Positions 39,301 through 50,693 are shown, counted from the stretch's first letter. The stretch is DNA of 64,000 nucleotides from Ridgeia piscesae (GCA_025642075.2 JAODUO010000572.1:1-64000); one strand, 5' to 3'. Numbers and translations are program-made. The notes: generated from the sequence alone by a model not told the origin.

Positions 39301-40961
39301 CTTTGACAGCAAATCTGAAATAATGAATGTGTCCTCTACAGTTGCGGCAAGAAGCGTTAAAGTAGAGGGTACATTTCTTCCCAAGCAGCTGCAAATCATT
39401 TCCCATGGAAACCGAAGTGGTTGGGATTCTCTTGAAATTGGCGTACATGGCAGTATGAAATTTCAACCCGAGGATGAGTTTGTGTGCAATTACATTAAGG
39501 TCAGTGGACACTTGGAGTCGTACACAAACATCACAGTTCGTGGACACAGTGCTCGACTTGAGATGATTGTTGATGCTGGAGCCAGGATCTTGTTTGACAG
39601 CAAGTCTGGTGAAGTGTTGATTGGATTGTCTCAAATTGCAGCACAAACTGTTAATGTAGATGGTACGTTTCTTGCTAGGCGACTACAAGTCATTCCCCAT
39701 AGAAACAAAAGTGGTTGGGATTCTCTTGAGATTGGTGCAGATGGCGTGATGAAATTTCAACCAGAGGGTGATTTCTTGGTCAATTACATCAATGTTGGTG
39801 TTAGGGGACATTTGGAGGCATACACACCCATCAAGCTTTCAGGACACAGTGATTATCTTCAGATAATTATTGCATCTGGAGCCAGTATCCTCTTTGACAG
39901 CAAATCTGATGTAATGAATGTATCCTCTACTGTTGCGGCACAAAGTGTTATGGTAGAGGGTACATTTCTTCCCAAACAGCTGCAAATCATTTCCCATGGA
40001 AACCGAAGTGGTTGGGATTCTCTTGAAATCGGTGCACATGCCATTATGAAATTTCAACCTGGGGGTGATTTCCTGGTCAATAACATTCAGGTTAGAGGAC
40101 ATTTTGAGTCGTACACAAACATCACAGTTCGCGGACACAGTGCTCAACATGAGATGATTGTTTATACTGGAGCAACGATCTTGTTGGACAGCAATTCTAA
40201 CCATCCACATGGGCCGTGGACAGGACACTCATGCATATTGGCGGCTCAGTTTAAGATGGAGAGAAACACTTTAGTGAAAGCAGGATACATCAGTCTAACT
40301 ATCGATCATATTGATGTTGATGGACAGTTGACATTCGAAGCATCATCTGTGGTGTTGACCAACACAGTCATCATTGGTGTAAATGGTAATGTTCAGACGG
40401 CCTCCTCAGTCCCTATGAGAGGTCTGACTGCAAACCGGACATCAAGTTTCACTGTCCGTGGCTACATGAAGCTTGACACGAGAGGGAATCATGACACTTA
40501 TGAGTGGTCAAGCACAGAAGCATCTGTTTTCCACGTGAGCTATCTTGTTGTTGGTACTGCGGCACGTTTGTTTGCTGGACATCTGTCGCTGGGTGACAAA
40601 GTTGAAGCTCTCACAGTGGAGGTGAATGGCAAGTTTGAGTATGAACCAGCAACAACGTTTCACATCAACTCAACAGAGATAGCAGGACATGTCAAGAGCT
40701 ACACACCAATGTCAGATGGGACTCACCTGAAGGGTGAACTACTGGACGTCAAGAGTACAGGGACACTGGACATGGATTACAACGGTGACGTCAATGATAG
40801 TGATTCGGGCTGTCTTCCATCCTATGTTCACATGATAACTATTGACATTACTGGGACAGTGCAAGCAGGTTCTCTGTTTGTTGACACGAATGACATCAAT
40901 GTCGGCAGCACAGGCCAGATGATTGTCAATTACGGTGGATATGACAGTGGAAGTGGACTAG
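33390..40961 (+). CDS. Exon 7: giant 7572-bp exon with about 20 tandem ~97-residue repeats
   Basis: Residues 451-2974 in one uninterrupted frame, phase 1 to phase 1. The first part (about 451-791) is the module 2 head, with TDELDDILVARGSHLVI and an MHVVG line, plus two or three decayed repeats. Residues about 792-2741 are about 20 tandem repeats starting GWDSLEIG. The last part (about 2742-2974) has more decayed repeats and ends GGYDSGSGLG before the Gly-rich exon 8. It is about 30 times longer than most exons of the gene. Repeat units carry conserved sequons (YTNIT in one type, MNVSS in the other). The open frame over 7.5 kb, with no stops and only in-frame length changes, argues for protein-level selection. 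Acceptor TTAACAG|GAG, donor GACTAG|GTAAGA. Confidence 0.9.
34412..40260 (+). repeat. Coding tandem array of ~291-297-bp units, two alternating types
   Basis: I count 20 units, each starting with GWDSL (or GWNSL, GWESL). Type A reads ..GDFVCNYIKVSG.LESYTNITVRGH.A.LEMIVDAGA.. and type B reads ..GDFLVN.IKV.G.LEAYTPIKL.GHS..L.I.IA.. . Numbering from 34412 the order is A A B A B A A B A B A B A B A B B A B, then a decayed A. Adjacent copies at 34706 and 35291, and 35000 and 35585, are offset by exactly 585 bp and look nearly identical. Units at 37349, 37940 and 38531 repeat at 591 bp. Confidence 0.92.
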
Positions 40962-41005
40962 GTAAGAAAACAGTTACATTTTGGTAATAATATTTCTTCA
41001 ATTAA

Positions 41006-41103
<98 letters not shown>

Positions 41104-41514
41104 ATTTAGCATTATTATTTGTATGTGTACAACTTCATTACCTGCACAGTTTTATCAATGGAAATAGCTGCAGTGGCAGCAGTTGCAATATAATGCTTAT
41201 TCCTAGCGTAACTGTATTTTTGTATTGTATTGTTGTAACTGTATGATTATAATGAATACAAGTATGGCCATTTATTTAAGTAAAATATTTCATATGGGTA
41301 GACACTTATAAGTATATAACTTCATGTCTGCTCCTTTTTCAAAGCATATTTCGTCATTATTTTCTATGTTACCACATGATTTATTATGAAGTAGTTATTT
41401 ATTTGATTTGTTTTGTTTCTCATGTGTGTTTTGATATAAATTGATTGATTGCTTCAGACTTAGAGCAATTAAGTATAGTAGTTTAGTACTTAACCACACT
41501 GAGTGATTCAACAG
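40962..41514 (+). other. Intron 7 with (TA)n array
   Basis: It holds about 85 bp of (TA)n at about 41011-41096, close after the exon 7 donor. The rest is AT-rich with nothing recognised. Confidence 0.8.
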
Positions 41515-41759
41515 GTGCTGGAGTTGGCGCTGTTGGTGGTGCCAGTGGTGCCAGCCATGGTAGCCGAGGTGGTGCAGGGAAAGCAGTCCATGCTGTCATG
41601 CCTTACTGCACCATCTTTGAGAGGTGCTTGTGGGGGAGTGGTGGGGGTAGTGGCACTTCCGGTCGTGTCGGAGGACGTGGAGGAGGGATGGTGCACATTG
41701 ATGTCGTCAATTTATTTGTTTTCAATGGCAAGATCTTTGCCAATGGAGAGGACGCCTCT
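41515..41759 (+). CDS. Exon 8: Gly-rich block of module 2
   Basis: Residues 2975-3056, phase 1 to phase 0. It reads GAVGGASGASHGSRGGAG, then a short non-Gly stretch with two cysteines (MPYCTIFERCLWGSGGG), then GGRGGGMVHIDVVNLFVFNGKIFANGE. It is equivalent to exon 2 and to the first part of exon 23. Acceptor CAACAG|GT, donor CCTCT|GTGAGT. Confidence 0.85.
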
Positions 41760-42305
41760 GTGAGTACTCAGTAATATAGACATAAATAGTAAAACAACTT
41801 ATACCGATGCATTTATGATTAAGTACATTAACAAGTGATTAACAAAATTATTTTTTCCCCATTATCATATCGATTAAAACCCATATAACTGGTAGTATTT
41901 AGTGGCATGGCATGGCATAAAGTTCATCATTCAACATCTATGCCTACCGTACTATATTATTTATATTGAATATATCTTTTAAGGTAAAAGATTGTGTCTT
42001 ATTTATATTGCTCATTTATTGTCAGTTTGTCGATACAGAATTTGTTTTACTAGAATTTAATCAGTTTGTATGTGTACTGACTTTTTCGGTGCTGGATTTT
42101 TACTGGTATCCCTCATCATTGTTTTGAATGTGCCTCATTAAGAAAAACAAATGTCACAAAAAGTGAAACATAAGCTATGTTTGCATGAATTGGCCACATT
42201 GGTTGATTGTGTAATTGAAGCTGTCACACGTCATTGGTAATTAGCTATAGCTGACATTTGGTAGATGACAAATCTTGCCAATGTTTTTGATGTTAATATT
42301 TCTAG
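41760..42305 (+). other. Intron 8, nothing recognised
   Basis: 546 bp of AT-rich sequence between GTGAGT and TTCTAG. No repeat or gene seen. Confidence 0.7.
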
Positions 42306-42489
42306 AATCCGAACTCTGGCGGTGGCAGTGGAGGAGCAGTGTGGATCAGGGCAAACAAGTTCAAGGGTCAAGGCTTCATCTATGCCCAGGGGGGTGTCGG
42401 AAAAGCGTATGGCGGCGGAGGCGCTGGAGGCAGGGTCAACGTGTTTTTCGTGAGCAGTGAATTCCAGAGTGATCATGTGTTGGCAAAAG
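42306..42489 (+). CDS. Exon 9: second Gly-rich block of module 2
   Basis: Residues 3057-3117, phase 0 to phase 1. It reads NSGGGSGGAVWIRANKF, then FIYAQGGVGKAYGGGGAGG and RVNVFFVSSEF. This matches the GGSGGSI / GGGGGRIA pair in exons 17-18 and 23-24. Acceptor TTCTAG|AAT, donor AAAAG|GTTTGT. Confidence 0.85.
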
Positions 42490-42658
42490 GTTTGTGATTT
42501 GTTGCTAAATCACTGAAATGGTAAACTTTAAACTGTGAAGTAGTAGTGAAGTAGTGTTTCTATATCATGGAGTTAATAAATTTTTACCTAACACAGTATT
42601 GTAGCATTGCAAGGTACATATGTTGTTATATTAATGAATAGTGTTGTTATGATACCAG

Positions 42659-42774
42659 GTGGTGCTCCTGGACACTCTACAGCTGAAGCTGGTGGCCCTG
42701 GCATTACTTACTTACAGGGAGATTCGCCTGTGTACAAGAACCTGAGGATTGACAACAAATGCCAGAAAGCAAAG
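42659..42774 (+). CDS. Exon 10: closing GPGI/IDN line of module 2
   Basis: Residues 3118-3156, phase 1 to phase 0. It reads GGAPGHSTAEAGGPGITYLQ and ends ..YKNLRIDNKCQKAK. It is the counterpart of exon 6. Acceptor ACCAG|GT, donor AAAG|GTTTGT. Confidence 0.8.
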
Positions 42775-42885
42775 GTTTGTAATCACTTGAAATCATTTTG
42801 GGTTTCACCAAGTTAACCGTAGTTTTGCCAGCAGAATATGATTGTAAATAGTAATACTGTGATTACATATATGTGATATCATCCT

Positions 42886-43262
42886 TACAAGCCAGGGGTT
42901 GTTTCGTTGTACTGTACTCCTCCCTGGCTTATAATCTCCAAAAACCTTTGGGTTGACCTATATAATGATAGCAATTGCCTTTCCTAGTCACCAATGCGTA
43001 AACCATGGGAACAGCCCACCCCAATTTGAAGACGACTGGTGGCAATACCAATATAACAACCCGTTCGCATCCAAAAGATTGCATTATGGTTGGCCGACAA
43101 TGTTTTATATTATGGTTACCTGATCTGGTTTGAACAATAATATCCAGTGAGCGATTTCACTGACTGATGTCAAAAGAGGAATGTTTGAAAGGGATGTGCC
43201 AGCAGTAGAGAAGAGCTGGTACTGACGTAATCAGCCACAGTAACTCCCAGCCTATGAGGATG
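42886..43262 (+). repeat. Interspersed repeat family R1, copy 2
   Basis: It opens AAGCCAGGGGTTGTTTCGTT and continues with CCATGGGAACAGCCCACCC and GACGACTGGTGGCAATACC. It ends GTCAAAAGAGGAATGTTTGA, then CTGACGTAATCAGCCACAGT. It corresponds to 14033-14352. Confidence 0.75.
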
Positions 43263-43397
43263 TGTGATATCAAATTTGCAGGTACACATGTACCTGTATT
43301 AAGTTTGTCGATCATATCTCGTGGATGAGTTGTTGTCAAATTGGAATATATATGATATTATTTAGTCTCAATGACTGTCAAGTTACATAGGTATTTG

Positions 43398-43850
43398 TAC
43401 CTAAAACTCAGGAATATTAGTTATGAAATGCGTCTAAAAGAATGTGGTTTAACAACACTAGAAACCAGAAGATTGAGAGGAGATCAGATTGAGGTGTTTA
43501 AAATATTGAATGGATATGAAAATATTGACAGAAATATTTTTTTCACAGTCAAGGAAGAGAGAAGGACTAGAGGACATGGCTTTACATTAGCAAAGAAGCA
43601 GTGTAGACTAGATATTAGAAAATTTTCATTTTCACAAAGAACAGTAAACGAATGGAACAGATTATCAGCTGATTGTGTAGGTGCTAGTAGTGTTAATATA
43701 TTTAAAAATAAAATCGACATATACCTAAGAAGGGCGGGGTATACTTAGATAGATAGGTTGGACTCTCGATAAGCCAAATGGCTTCCTAGTCCACCTGCCA
43801 TCTTGAGTTGAATCTCTAGGTGGCAATCTTGTTAAATCTTCTTGTTAAAC
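43398..43850 (+). mobile_element. 5'-truncated CR1-like 3' fragment in intron 10
   Basis: It matches 54463-54932 almost base for base: the coding end (ETRRLRGDQIEVFKILNGY, then FSFSQRTVNEWNRLSAD and VNIFKNKID with a stop at 43746) and the 3' UTR with the TATCGAGAG-type box. Its frame is intact where the longer copy is shifted. It ends in a TTGTTAAAT tail about 15 bp before exon 11. Confidence 0.9.
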
Positions 43851-43865
43851 ATCCTTTATTTTCAG

Positions 43866-43926
43866 GTTACCATGCCAACGGGAGATATAGCTTCATGGGA
43901 ACAATATAACAAATATAACGAAACTG
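43866..43926 (+). CDS. Exon 11: 61-bp linker exon
   Basis: Residues 3157-3176, phase 0 to phase 1, reading VTMPTGDIASWEQYNKYNETG. It aligns by position with ..QAEIAGWDATSYQKDGG.. in exon 19 and ..GEITDYSDLSKDWGH.. in exon 25, which supports it in spite of its small size. Acceptor TTTTCAG|GTT, donor AACTG|GTAAGT. A CR1 3' fragment ends about 15 bp upstream of its start. Confidence 0.75.
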
Positions 43927-43954
43927 GTAAGTCCATTTTTAGTTATTCTAGGTA

Positions 43955-44899
43955 CAGTCGCGCCTCGTTATAACGCGGTAGTTGGGGTTCACGAAATGGA
44001 ACCGCGTTGTAAACGTGGCGCGTTATAGATTATATTCCGCCAGGGGCGCCACCACCCCCAAAACGCCACAACAGCAACCGAAGCCAATGTGCTGGTTGCG
44101 TGGTGTATGTGTGATTTATAAAACTAACAGACATTGAAACCAACGTAAATGTGTATTACGTTAAAATAATATACACTGTCGAATGTTGAATTGAGTAAAT
44201 CTTGTGAATGGTGTACAGTTTTGAAATAAATTCAGAGCCAACCGGCCTCGTCTGGCGATGCGAACTGAGGCGGAGCGATAAAACAGTACGTGGTCGCGGT
44301 CTAAAATAACCTTGAACTCAGCAGCCGAAACGCACAAATGAATTGACATGTTGCCGAAGTCGGTCAGATATTAATACTTATACTAATTGCGCTCACTGTT
44401 GGCTTAATTTCATCTTTTAATCAATCCCAAAATATAAATTTAGATCGCACATTTACCGTGCCGACTTTGTACAAAATTTACTGTGCCTAAAGTTAATTAA
44501 ATGCAATCAAAGGAATTGGTGACGTTTTAAACAAACACTTAAGAAATTACCACACAAACCAAGCGCTGGTTACACAATAGATCGGTTTGAAAAACGATTG
44601 GATTGGTGCCGCGAAGCCAACGGCAGAGCAGAGCCAGAAGCCAGGGGCACAACAAACAACGAACTCAGCAACGCAGTTGTACTTCTGTGTTAAATTTCTT
44701 AATATCATTAAATTGTTTCTAGATACGCCTGTACAAGACAAACATGAGGACTTCATAAAAATAAGTGAAAGTTAATTACAGCGTTATTGTTAGCTGTAGC
44801 GCCCATTTCCCCCCTGGCGGCAGAAATTCGGGGTCCACGACCGACCGCGTTATAGCCGATTCGCGTTATAGTGAGTCGCGTTATAGCGAGGCGCGACTG
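43955..44899. mobile_element. pogo/Tigger-like MITE, 945 bp
   Basis: The left end reads CAGTCGCGCCTCGTTATAAC and the right end is its reverse complement with one change (GTTATAGCGAGGCGCGACTG). TA lies on both sides (43953-43954 and 44900-44901). CGCGTTATAG motifs repeat near both ends. CAGTNNNNCCTCGTTATAACG-type ends with TA target sites are known from the pogo/Tigger group of the Tc1/mariner superfamily. No transposase frame is left. It lies in intron 11. Confidence 0.9.
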
Positions 44900-44901
44900 T
44901 A

Positions 44902-45538
44902 TTTCATAAATTTCTCTAATGTTAACAATTTAAAATCATTACAAATTAAGGTTGCACAGTGTTGCCATTGGACCATGTCAGTGCCACCCAGTGAGTTGGA
45001 ATATATGAGCACAGAGAAGAACCATTATATTGTGCTGTCTATGAACTTATCCACACTGTTTGTCAAATGGGCCGACTAGGTCATGTGACTTGCGGGTACT
45101 ATATTGAAATTTAGTTGCTAGAATCCATTGCAGACTCACAGTGAGTTATTTATGCTAGCATCAACTAATGGTGTGTACGTAAGTATTCACACCATACCAA
45201 TGTTCAATTGGTAATGGTGCTTGGTATATCTGGCGTCATTGTGGTTGCTCACGTGTTGACGTACCATTTATCAGCAATATGTTACCGATGCAATAAGATA
45301 TGTGTACCTCTGGTAAGGGCATCGTTTCACAACCTATTTTATAGAAAGCGCATGTGTCATTCACAGAGCATGCTCATTTCATGCATTTTTGGTGATTTAG
45401 ACGCACAATAGCCAGACAATATTTCTGTTGAAAATAAGTATCGATGATGTTTACGTATTGCTTAAAATGAAATATAGTGTTAGAGATGTGATATATCAGT
45501 TATTGGGACATATACTTGTTATTCTGGCATTTCTCCAG
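44902..45538 (+). other. Right part of intron 11, nothing recognised
   Basis: About 640 bp after the MITE, ending in TTTCTCCAG. Small open frames only. Confidence 0.6.
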
Positions 45539-45723
45539 GTGCTGTGGCATTCCTGCAAGCATCAGAGGCTGCATTTGTGACAGAGTTTACTCTCATTGAG
45601 TTGTACGGCGGTTCTCACTTAACATTCTGTGGTGATGTGGTTGCTGTCACTGCTCTTACACTGGTTGGTGATGACACAACCTACGTACACATCCCTCCGC
45701 AGCAAGAACTTCGACTGACTGAG
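45539..45723 (+). CDS. Exon 12: module 3 head, first part
   Basis: Residues 3177-3238, phase 1 to phase 0. It reads FTLIELYGGSHLTFCGDV and then VGDDTTYVHIPPQQEL, equivalent to FDELQIYGRGQLAVL..IGDRTGVIHV in exon 26 and IHILGRAHVAL..VGDRTGVLHV in exons 19-20. Acceptor CTCCAG|GT, donor GAG|GTTAGT. Confidence 0.82.
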
Positions 45724-46796
45724 GTTAGTGAGCTTCCTAATGTGAGTCACTGCACTGCTGTAATGTGCTCAGAGTACTGTTTTTTTTTACCAATCAGAAT
45801 TAATTTTTTACAAGGTTGACAAATTAAAATGCATTTTCAGTTATATATAATATAATATTATGCAATCTGTTTGACATTAACCATTTCATTCATACAGCCC
45901 TGATCTGCTGTAACCACAGAGTAAGGCATTCCCAGTGAATGTGCAGCAAAGTTGACAAACTATAATTTCAAGTCAAGATTTTAGGACCAAATATGCATTT
46001 TATGAATAGGATGTAATTTGTTTTGAAAGTATGATAATCAGCTAGTAAAAGGAGCTGTATTATATATACATTACATTGACAAAACAGTATGTTGCTCTTC
46101 CTCCAGTTTCATGCTGTACATTTTATTATCACTGGCATCCAAGTATCAATAACAAATACTCCCACTGTCACAGTCAGTGTTGCTGCTAAGTTTGCTAACA
46201 TCATCATAGTGTTGAACGTAATCATCATCCGATATAGTTTCTTCGCCAAAACTAACAATTAATAAAGCACCCAAAACAAGCGATGGCAAATCTGTGGTTG
46301 AAATACTGCCTTCCATTATTGTAGCGACCACAGGTTTGCATAATCCATCTTCAAAAACCGAGAAAATCTCTAAACTGTTGGTGAGGGAGAATTATCAACA
46401 ACAACGATTAAATACATAATTTATTTAGCCAGGCCACTCTATACAAGTGGCTCCACATAGTGGATGATTATGAGTTAAACTGTTTTGAATGGCCAAGCTT
46501 ACACAAACCTGAATAGTGACCTGCTGCACAGAAATGTCACAAATAGTGCGGCTGCTAAATGGGCATGCTGAATGGAAATGTATAAGTTTGACCGCTGATT
46601 ATGCATGTTATTGTAAAATCAGTCGTAACTGTTACGCATTCAATTGTCAGCTGGCATGCTATATATATTAACGTGTATGTGTTGACATTTCAGTGCATGT
46701 GATTGTTCCTAATTCATTTTCTAAACATTAGTGCCTTCTTTTCTAAGAAAAGATAACATGTCGCAATACACTTTAGACTATTTTAATATGTTCCAG
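45724..46796 (+). other. Intron 12, nothing recognised
   Basis: 1073 bp. A 61-codon minus-strand frame at 46146-46331 has an acidic run (EETISDDDYVQHYDDVSKLS) that might be a transposase remnant, but there is no second line of evidence. Confidence 0.45.
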
Positions 46797-47016
46797 GTTT
46801 CACCCTACCGGCGAGTCAATGTGACCTACGCCCTGTACGTCTATGAGGGTGCAAATGTTGTGTGGCCGACTGCAACAGTTGAGTTTAGAGAACGACTTGA
46901 CCAGACTCATGAACACGTGCCAGGTCCAAGCTGTGCAGCCAGTTTCCTTATGAACAGTACAAGAACCTTCTGGGGACAAATGACGGCCAACAATGCTCAT
47001 CTACTCATTGGTACAG
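46797..47016 (+). CDS. Exon 13: module 3 head, second part
   Basis: Residues 3239-3311, phase 0 to phase 1. It reads RVNVTYALYVYEGANVVWPT, which aligns with LEFIVNVVVYENGTLLLP in exon 20 and FTVRVYADGNLGL in exon 26. The later part (HEHVPGPSCAASFLMNST) has no clear counterpart. Acceptor TTCCAG|GTT, donor ACAG|GTGATT (non-standard after the first four bases). Confidence 0.8.
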
Positions 47017-47139
47017 GTGATTTCACACAGAAGGAAGCCACTCTACAGTATTCCGTTTTATAAATATATACTTCATCTTCAAAAACTTCCTTTTGACACT
47101 GATGTGAGGTTTCAGTTTTATATCAAGTTCCATATTATT

Positions 47140-47466
47140 AGGGGTCACTGCGGCTACGTACATCAGCATCAGCCTACAATACCCCTGGCACATCACTTTG
47201 CAAAACTCCTCTAATTACCTCGGCCAATGAAATCATGTGGAGTGTAGTGGGCATCTGGTCGTAATGTTTAGGATATGAATGGGATTCTCACCAGTCGTAT
47301 ATCCATCTTAAAACTGTGGTGGGTATTTGCGCTGTTCCCACGGTAGGAACTATCAATGTAATTAGTATAATTTAATAATTTGACTCCGCTCACTTCTACG
47401 GTTTGTGGAGACAATCAACCAGGGGTAGTGTAGTACAGCAGAACCATCCTGGGCTTGTGAGGATGG
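47140..47466 (-). repeat. Interspersed repeat family R1, copy 3, minus strand
   Basis: The reverse complement contains TACCCCTGGTTGATTGTCTC, GTGAGCGGAGTCAAA and CCGTGGGAACAGCGCAAATA, in the same order as at 14033 and in the related part of 5640-5830 and 15545-15740. It lies in intron 13. Confidence 0.7.
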
Positions 47467-47621
47467 TGGCATCATTTATTTTGCCACAACTGTAACTAAA
47501 ATACCACCACAGGCAAAAATATGTCTTGGCTGTTTATTAAAATGATAATTTATTGACTAGTCGATGACAAATATTCCAAAATCATCATTAGTCTCACAAT
47601 AAAGGCATCCTTTCTTTACAG

Positions 47622-47749
47622 ATGTTACGTTGATAATGCTGCTGCCAAGTGTTCGTAACATCACATGTGTGGGACTGACCATTCAAGATGGAGGGACACT
47701 TGATCTGAGGAGTCAATATGGAGATCCAACTGACCAGTGGAACGTTGAG
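47622..47749 (+). CDS. Exon 14: module 3 beta-strand segment
   Basis: Residues 3312-3354, phase 1 to phase 0. It contains LPSVRNITCVGLTIQDGGTLDLRS, a strand-turn-strand line similar to LARIRNLTLHHGGKLSV in exon 26. One N-x-T sequon. Acceptor TTTACAG|AT, donor GAG|GTGAAA. Confidence 0.78.
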
Positions 47750-48241
47750 GTGAAATTGCATTTACTTTTTGTATTTTTTTGAATAATTGCCTTTCCAGCA
47801 TGTTTTCCATTGTTCCTGTCCTTTACCCGTAGATCCTTTAGAAAGCATGCACATTTCAATACATTAGGCAATTCTCTACATAGCCTTTTGTCCCTGACAT
47901 TTCATTATGTGGCTATGTAGCCCATTGGTCCAGCTAAGGTACTATTTAGTTATATGGCTGTCTATCTTTGCATTTTAGTTACCAGCATTTGTCAGTTATC
48001 TCCATAAACCATGTTGTCTTTTGTTTAAACAAATTGAATAATTTTGGTTTGTACCCAGGTATCCACTCATAGACTCACTGAGCTTGGTTTCCACTAATTT
48101 ATTGAGCCTGTTAGGCATTTGCGTTTGTGATTAATGACATATCATGTACCAATAAGATATATAAATCAGTAGTGCACTATCTACAGAATACATTGCATGC
48201 CGTACTGCACCAAGAATCTGTTCACACTAAAACAATTTCAG
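47750..48241 (+). other. Intron 14, nothing recognised
   Basis: 492 bp between GTGAAA and TTTCAG; no repeat or gene seen. Confidence 0.65.
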
Positions 48242-48461
48242 GTAACTATGGGTGAGGGAGACGGAGACAGAAAGGGCACCCTGACAGTGCAGGGCGGGGG
48301 CACTCTCAAGGCTCGATCCCTCTACATCAACGCCCACGCCGTACATGTCGACTCTGCAGGAACAATCATCCTTGATGGACAGGGCACCACAGCAGGACTG
48401 GGAACAGGCAATGGAGTAGCAGGGGGCAGCTATGGGGGAAGAGGTGGTCATAGCACATCAG
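48242..48461 (+). CDS. Exon 15: module 3 strand repeats into Gly-rich block
   Basis: Residues 3355-3427, phase 0 to phase 1. It reads GTLTVQGGGTLKARSLYIN, then VHVDSAGTIILDGQGTTAGL and GSYGGRGGHSTSG. The last part repeats the exon 1/2 seam. Acceptor TTTCAG|GTA, donor ATCAG|GTGAGA. A GTGC microsatellite follows the donor by about 20 bp. Confidence 0.85.
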
Positions 48462-48479
48462 GTGAGAACAGCATGATAA

Positions 48480-48560
48480 AGTGTGTGTGTGCGTGTGTGC
48501 GTGCGTGCGTGCGTGCGTGCGTCGTGCGTGCGTGCGTGCGTGCGTGCGTGCATGCGTGTG
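48480..48560. repeat. (GTGC)n/(GT)n microsatellite
   Basis: GTGTGTGTGC then GTGCGTGC repeats just after the exon 15 donor. This is the same arrangement as after exon 5. Confidence 0.95.
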
Positions 48561-48907
48561 TTTGTGTGCACACGTGTATGCATGTAAATAATTTTGTATT
48601 ATCTCTTCATGTCTTTTGGCAGTGTATAGAATAAACATATAATAAATGTAGGACTGACTGATCACTGTGCTATGAGGCACTGGCGCAATATGAAAACTGT
48701 GCTTTATCAGTTAAATTAATGCTAACTGAAAGTAACTAATTGTAATATCATTGAAATACACAGCATGTCAGATTCATAGTTCAGTCAACTATAACCATAT
48801 ATAATTCAGGAATTCAACATTACAACATTTTCCTTCAAGAAGATGTAGGTTCAGAGTGAACACCAATCCAAAAGTTTTATAGCTAAACACATGCGTTTGT
48901 GTTCAAG

Positions 48908-48985
48908 GTGGAATGTCTGGCCTGTCACATGGTTCACTGTACAACCCAACTGACTTTGGCAGTGGAGCAGGGGGATCTGCAAAAG
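48908..48985 (+). CDS. Exon 16: short Gly-rich exon of module 3
   Basis: A 78-bp exon, residues 3428-3453, phase 1 to phase 1. It reads SHGSLYNPTDFGSGAGGSAK, like the GAPYGHLFEPFERGCHGGAG part of exon 23. Acceptor TTCAAG|GT, donor AAAAG|GTTAGT. It precedes a 7.2-kb intron. Confidence 0.78.
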
Positions 48986-50529
48986 GTTAGTGCAGTGTTT
49001 CTATCAAATTGTTTGTTTTTGTAGAAAGCATGTCATTTTGGTTGAAGATGTAGACTAATTAACCACACAAATAGTAACTTACGTATTCAGTGTTAATTAT
49101 TTGCATCTGTCAGCTACAGCTGGAGCATGGCTGACGATGTTTATATCATTATCATCAGTCCCATGACAGCTGATAATGTTTACATGTGGATTGCCATTAA
49201 GTGAGGTGATTATAATTCTTGGAGATACTGCACTAGAATTTCACACTGCACATGCCAGCTTAGCCTCAGTTACCCAGGCTCAGGGAGGTGGGAGTACTGT
49301 ATAGCCCCTCTACTCCACCTGGGAGTTTAATGCTCTGCCAATGTTGCCACCAGGGCAGCCTTACCCCAGAATAAGGTTGAGACGCTGATTGGCTCTGGGG
49401 CTAAATATTAAATAAAATTAAAATAAAGATATACTTTTATAAGATAATACTATAGTATTAAAATTATTCAACATTAGATTTGTATTCACACAAAGCTATA
49501 CAAAAATGCAAATTTGAGGTTGTTTATGAAGCACGAATGTTGGCAGGTAAGGCCTCGATTGCCGAGACTGTGATGTGGCAGCACTTTTTAGTCCCTATCA
49601 TGAGTAACATTCAAAAGCCAGCTAAGTGGCCAGACTGTTTTATCAGCGGAATTAACAGTCAAGGGAGATCGAGTTGGTTAAGCGAGACTAATGCTAGCTA
49701 TCAGGTGAAATCTAGCTGCAGACAGATCAGGAGCATATAGTCATCTCGTCTCCCACTGACACCTCTGTGTGGACAATGGGGTCAGATTGCTTGAAACCTG
49801 TCTGGACAAGACTATGACTTTCCAGACGCTTGTCTAGAACTGGCCATCTGTGGATGCAAATTATAGTGCTAAACACACTCGCTTAAAAAAAGAACCTGAA
49901 CGGCATGTATGCCTACGGATGTGATAGGATGGATACTTATCATTTAGATGCACACATAATGCGTATTGGAACATCAGAATGAAAAGATTGAGTGTTCAGC
50001 TTACTTTGAAATAAATGCCATGTTTAGAGAAACATCTACATTTGCATCTCATTATACAGTACTTTGATATTGTGACATGAAGACCTGTCAATTACACTGG
50101 TTAGGTGCAAGTATATGATAATAAAAATACTTGTTAGGATGGATAGTGATTATGGTCCAAATTAATGCAAAACCCCAAAATTGTGGACAATTTTTTTTCC
50201 GATGTCCTTGAAAATGTCCTTTAAATTGAAAGTCAAATGTGATATCCACACACCAGCATGATTTCCTGCTGTTAACAAAAAACGTATGAGAACAGTTTTA
50301 AATCATATGATCTACTATTAGGCTTTGTAGATCTTTGTAGAAGTGGTTTCTATCAGTCTTCACTCCCATGGAAGCTAATAATGTTTATACTTTGGGATTG
50401 CCAATAGGTGAGGTGATAATAATTCTTGCTGGACTACACCATCAACAGTTGTTCCCAATGTAGTTTTAGCTATAGAGGATTATCAACTTAATTTCTTCTT
50501 CATACATCATCCAGTGGTTGTTGTATGTA

Positions 50530-50536
<7 letters not shown>

Positions 50537-50594
<58 letters not shown>

Positions 50595-50615
50595 TTGTGT
50601 GTGTGTGTTTGTGTG

Positions 50616-50693
<78 letters not shown>
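50537..50693. repeat. (TA)n then (GT)n microsatellite
   Basis: About 45 bp of (TA)n followed by about 110 bp of (GT)n with TTTG breaks. Confidence 0.96.

Noticed and set aside
33406..40228. Several minus-strand frames of 60-187 codons across the giant exon
   Set aside because: They recur with the 585-591-bp repeat period and are antisense shadows of the coding repeats.
49135..50450. Pair of direct repeats as LTRs of a retrovirus-like element
   Set aside because: The similar segments are about 100 bp, lack clear TG..CA ends, and no gag or pol text lies between them.
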